A stretch of 44,977 bases of DNA, from contig CALMKX010000111.1 of the NCBI GenBank assembly GCA_937867335.1, positions 1 to 44,977 on the forward strand. The letters run 5' to 3'. Shown in pieces: positions 42,584 to 44,977 of this stretch. The position numbers and the translations under genes were made by a program. Position 1 is the first letter of the stretch; each line of letters opens with the position of its first letter. This DNA comes from an uncultured Acidobacteriota bacterium (GTDB lineage: Bacteria > Acidobacteriota > Thermoanaerobaculia > Multivoradales > SZUA-115). The notes beneath the pieces were generated by a model. It was not told where the DNA came from and searched no databases. It worked only from the letters and a program-made list of their open reading frames with translations.

Positions 42584-44170
42584 CTAGAGGGGTATGTTGC
42601 CGTGCCGCTTGGGCGGCAGGGATTGGCGCTTGCTCGCAAGCTGGCGCAGGGCCCGGGCGAGGTGGGCGCGGGTTTCACGGGGCAGGATCACCGCATCCAC
42701 GAAGCCGCGCTCGGCAGCGACATAGGGGTTCGAGAACTTCTTGCGATATTCGGCCACCCGCTCCGCGCGCAGCTCGGCGGCGCCTTCGCCGGCGGCGGCG
42801 AGCTCCCGGCTGTAGAGGATGTTCACCGCCCCTTCCGGGCCCATCACGGCGATCTCCGCGGTGGGGTAGGCCAGGTTGACGTCGGTCCTCAGGTGCTTGG
42901 AGGCCATCACGCAGTAGGCGCCGCCGTAGGCCTTGCGGGTGATTACGGTGATCTTGGGCACGGTGGCCTCGGCGAAGGCGAAGAGCAGCTTGGCGCCATG
43001 CTTGATGATGCCGCCGAACTCTTGCTGGGTTCCCGGCAAGAAGCCCGGTACGTCCTCGAAGGTCACCAGGGGGATGTTGAAGGCGTCGCAGAAGCGCACG
43101 AAGCGCGCTCCCTTGAGCGACGCGTCGATGTCGAGCACACCGGCCAGGTAGTTGGGTTGGTTGGCCACGATGCCCACGGTGTGGTTGTCGATGCGGGCCA
43201 GGCCCACCACGATGTTCTTGGCGTAGGCGGCGTGCACCTCGAGGAAGCGGCCGTCGTCCACCACCGCCTCGATCAGCCGCTTGATGTCGTAGGGTCGGTT
43301 GGGGTCCGCGGGAATGAGCTCGTCCAGGGCTGCCTCTTCGCGGTCGGGTGGGTCTTGGCTGGTGCCGGGCGGGGGGCTGTCGAGGTTGTTCGAGGGCAGA
43401 TAAGACAGCAGCTCGCGCACCAGCAGCAGGCAGGCGGCGTCGTTCGCCACGGTGAAGTGGCAGACGCCGCTCTTGGCCGCGTGGGTGGAGGCACCGCCGA
43501 GCTCTTCCTTGCTCACCTCTTCGTGGGTGACCGTCTTGATCACCTCCGGCCCGGTCACGAACATGTAGCTGGTGCCTTCCACCATCAGGATGAAGTCCGT
43601 GATCGCCGGGGAGTACACGGCGCCGCCAGCGCAGGGACCGAGAATGGCGGAGATCTGCGGCACCACGCCGGAAGCCAGGGTGTTGCGCAGAAAAATGTCC
43701 GCGTAGCCGCCGAGGGAGGCCACTCCCTCCTGGATGCGGGCACCGCCGGAATCGTTGAGGCCGACGATCGGCGCTCCGTTGTCGAGGGCCAAATCCATCA
43801 CTTTGCAGATCTTGCGGGCGTTGGTCTCGGACAGCGAGCCGCCGAAGACGGTGAAATCCTGAGCGAAGACGTAGATCAGCCGGCCGTCGATGGTGCCGTA
43901 GCCGCAGATCAGGCCGTCGCCCGGAATGCGGGACTTCTCCATGCCGAAGTCCTGGCAGCGATGGGCCACCAGGCCGTCGATCTCGACGAAGGTGTTGGGG
44001 TCCAGCAGCAGCTCCACGCGCTCGCGCGCCGTGAGCTTGCCAGCCGCGTGTTGCTTCTCCACTCGCTCGGAGCCTCCGCCCTGGGCGGCGAGCTGCTGGC
44101 GATGGCGCAGCTCGGCGATCTGCTCCGAGCGGAGATCGGGAACGTTCGTTTTGGCACTCGATTCAGACAT
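42584..44170 (-). CDS. Acyl-CoA carboxylase carboxyltransferase (beta) subunit
   Basis: 528-aa biotin-dependent carboxyltransferase of the propionyl-/methylmalonyl-CoA type, transferring carboxyl from biotin to an acyl-CoA such as propionyl- or acetyl-CoA. Marks: the [13 protein letters not shown] near 50, [19 protein letters not shown] and [11 protein letters not shown] for the acyl-CoA site, and the second half [14 protein letters not shown] with the biotin site A-Y-G-G-A-Y-C-V-M. The alpha (biotin carboxylase/carrier) subunit is not in the window. GAGGG lies 6 nt before the ATG; the two-gene run accB-type/purE is compact. Confidence 0.95.
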   Translation of the reverse strand: MSESSAKTNVPDLRSEQIAELRHRQQLAAQGGGSERVEKQHAAGKLTARERVELLLDPNTFVEIDGLVAHRCQDFGMEKSRIPGDGLICGYGTIDGRLIYVFAQDFTVFGGSLSETNARKICKVMDLALDNGAPIVGLNDSGGARIQEGVASLGGYADIFLRNTLASGVVPQISAILGPCAGGAVYSPAITDFILMVEGTSYMFVTGPEVIKTVTHEEVSKEELGGASTHAAKSGVCHFTVANDAACLLLVRELLSYLPSNNLDSPPPGTSQDPPDREEAALDELIPADPNRPYDIKRLIEAVVDDGRFLEVHAAYAKNIVVGLARIDNHTVGIVANQPNYLAGVLDIDASLKGARFVRFCDAFNIPLVTFEDVPGFLPGTQQEFGGIIKHGAKLLFAFAEATVPKITVITRKAYGGAYCVMASKHLRTDVNLAYPTAEIAVMGPEGAVNILYSRELAAAGEGAAELRAERVAEYRKKFSNPYVAAERGFVDAVILPRETRAHLARALRQLASKRQSLPPKRHGNIPL

Positions 44171-44191
44171 GGGGGGCCCTCGGCGAAGGGT

Positions 44192-44197
44192 TCTCTA
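44192..44197 (-). promoter_or_regulatory. Candidate -10 of the carboxyltransferase gene
   Basis: The minus strand reads TG-A-TAGAGA, an extended -10-like element in the 58-nt divergent gap; the implied leader is about 15 nt and includes GAGGG. Confidence 0.28.
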
Positions 44198-44228
44198 TCA
44201 CACCGTGCCCGTGTGCGAGAATCCCCGG

Positions 44229-44977
44229 GTGTCGCTCGCCGGCCTGCCCACTTCCGCCATCGCCAACCTCCTCGCTCAGATCGCCGAAGGGCCCGGAGAC
44301 TGGGTGGACGCCTACTTCGAGCGCCTCGAAGAGGTGACCCTGGCGCCGGAGGCAGCCGGGGCCGGATGGCTTTCTCGGCGCGAGGAAGGGCTTGCCGTAC
44401 GCCTGCTGCGGGGCGAGCGCTGCTACCTCGCCTGCCGCGACGAGATCACCGGCCGAGCCTTGGCCCAGGCCGCTCGCCAGGTGGCCAGGGCGATGCCGAC
44501 CGCCCAGGCCGCGGAGCCCAGAATCGCCGCCGTTGGCCCGAGGGAGGCACCCGGCACGGAGGAGATGGCGGCCTTTCCCGGCGAGCTGGCCGACGAGATC
44601 CGGCGCCGCCACGTGGCCTTTCCCTACCTGCTGAGCCTGTCGCGGCACCAACGAGACGTCCAGGTGGTGGGTACCCAGTTGGTGCCGGAGGCAGAGCGAG
44701 AGCGCTTCTACTCGCTCGCCGTGGAGCTGCCCTGGGGGCGCTACGGCACGCTGTTGCCGGAGCTCGGTGCCGCGGCCGTGGGGATGGTGGCTTCTGCGTT
44801 GGTGGCTCGCTTTCGGGCCCGCCAGGCGGCTCCTCCCGCGCCCGGCCACAAGAAGCTGGTGCTGGCCCCGGCCGCGGCGGCCGTACTGGTGCACGAAGCC
44901 GTGGCCCACGCCCTCGAAGCGGATGTGCTCGCGGCCTCGGGCAACCCCGCCCGGGCCGTGGGGCTGGCGCTGGGCCC
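44229..44977 (+). CDS. TldD/PmbA-family metalloprotease-like protein, 3' end cut
   Basis: The frame starting at GTG 44229 (or GTG 44205/44211 in the same frame) stays open to the end of the window, about 249 codons. It reads as a TldD/PmbA subunit, whose family forms a barrel-like zinc peptidase that processes microcin B17, CcdA and other peptides or degrades peptide fragments. Recognisable parts are L-P-T-S-A-I-A-N-L-L-A-Q near the start, the A-V-R-L-L-R-G strand and, at about residues 221-231, the metal motif H-E-A-V-A-H-A-L-E-A-D where the family normally has H-E-A-x-G-H-G-L-E-G-D. Divergent from the carboxyltransferase. The C-terminal half is missing here. Confidence 0.82.
   Translation, partial: MSLAGLPTSAIANLLAQIAEGPGDWVDAYFERLEEVTLAPEAAGAGWLSRREEGLAVRLLRGERCYLACRDEITGRALAQAARQVARAMPTAQAAEPRIAAVGPREAPGTEEMAAFPGELADEIRRRHVAFPYLLSLSRHQRDVQVVGTQLVPEAERERFYSLAVELPWGRYGTLLPELGAAAVGMVASALVARFRARQAAPPAPGHKKLVLAPAAAAVLVHEAVAHALEADVLAASGNPARAVGLALG

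Noticed and set aside
44163-44909. 248-aa minus-strand open frame opposite the last gene
   Set aside because: His/Gly/Arg-rich shadow; the plus-strand frame carries the TldD-like metal motif and normal composition.

Overview
The window is a GC-rich (roughly two-thirds G+C), gene-dense bacterial chromosome segment with about 42 protein-coding genes, one tRNA gene and no insertion sequence, prophage or CRISPR array. The envelope genes (bamD, rseP, a CpoB/YbgF-like lipoprotein, a beta-barrel protein ending in Phe) indicate a diderm. The secreted DUF1800/DUF1501 pair, BNR/Asp-box and M14 proteins ending in an F-A-D-G-F-E-T-G tail, and many small proteins without familiar names suggest Acidobacteriota, perhaps Thermoanaerobaculia. 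That placement is inference from gene style; no rRNA is present.

Layout. 1-2523: truncated DUF1800 gene and a Tat-exported DUF1501 protein. 2686-6115: lon, converging with hemF. 6505-8679: a secreted 158-aa protein and a PA-domain HExxH metalloprotease with a poly-Asp tail, closed by a strong terminator. 8830-9300: an RRM RNA-binding protein behind a long structured leader, then tRNA-Gln(CUG). 9680-11319: a translationally coupled sulfotransferase-like/class IV aminotransferase pair, divergent from a large secreted BNR-repeat protein (11599-14061). 14137-18339: rlmN, a small unknown, an AmgK-like kinase, tatA, a lytic transglycosylase and a Fis-like protein.

18565-27493 is a long leftward run: a GT87-like mannosyltransferase, truA, cdsA, rseP, a PASTA protein, rpe, bamD, ybgF/cpoB-like and a LysM protein. 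It is dominated by membrane-lipid synthesis, site-2 proteolysis and outer-membrane assembly. Rightward from 27532 come a processive GT2 and a GNAT. 29674-33500 holds pckA and a UvrD/PcrA helicase with a TTG start. 33737-33967 encodes a 76-aa protein resembling sigma-factor region 2 alone, followed by an excellent terminator. Then come a SprT-like protein, a beta-barrel OMP and an M14 carboxypeptidase. 37735-44170 is leftward metabolism: TfoX-N and DinB proteins, threonine dehydratase, glyA, rpiB, a Lys/Ala-rich basic protein, purE and an acyl-CoA carboxylase beta subunit. The window ends inside a TldD/PmbA-family gene.

Most of the window is housekeeping. The least ordinary parts are the sulfotransferase/aminotransferase operon (matching a domain fusion known in plants), the structured leader of the RRM gene, the orphan sigma-2-like protein, the shared C-terminal tail on two unrelated secreted proteins, a set of start codons sitting 7-9 nt after -10-like hexamers without a Shine-Dalgarno (possible leaderless mRNAs), and a decayed Phd-like antitoxin fragment.
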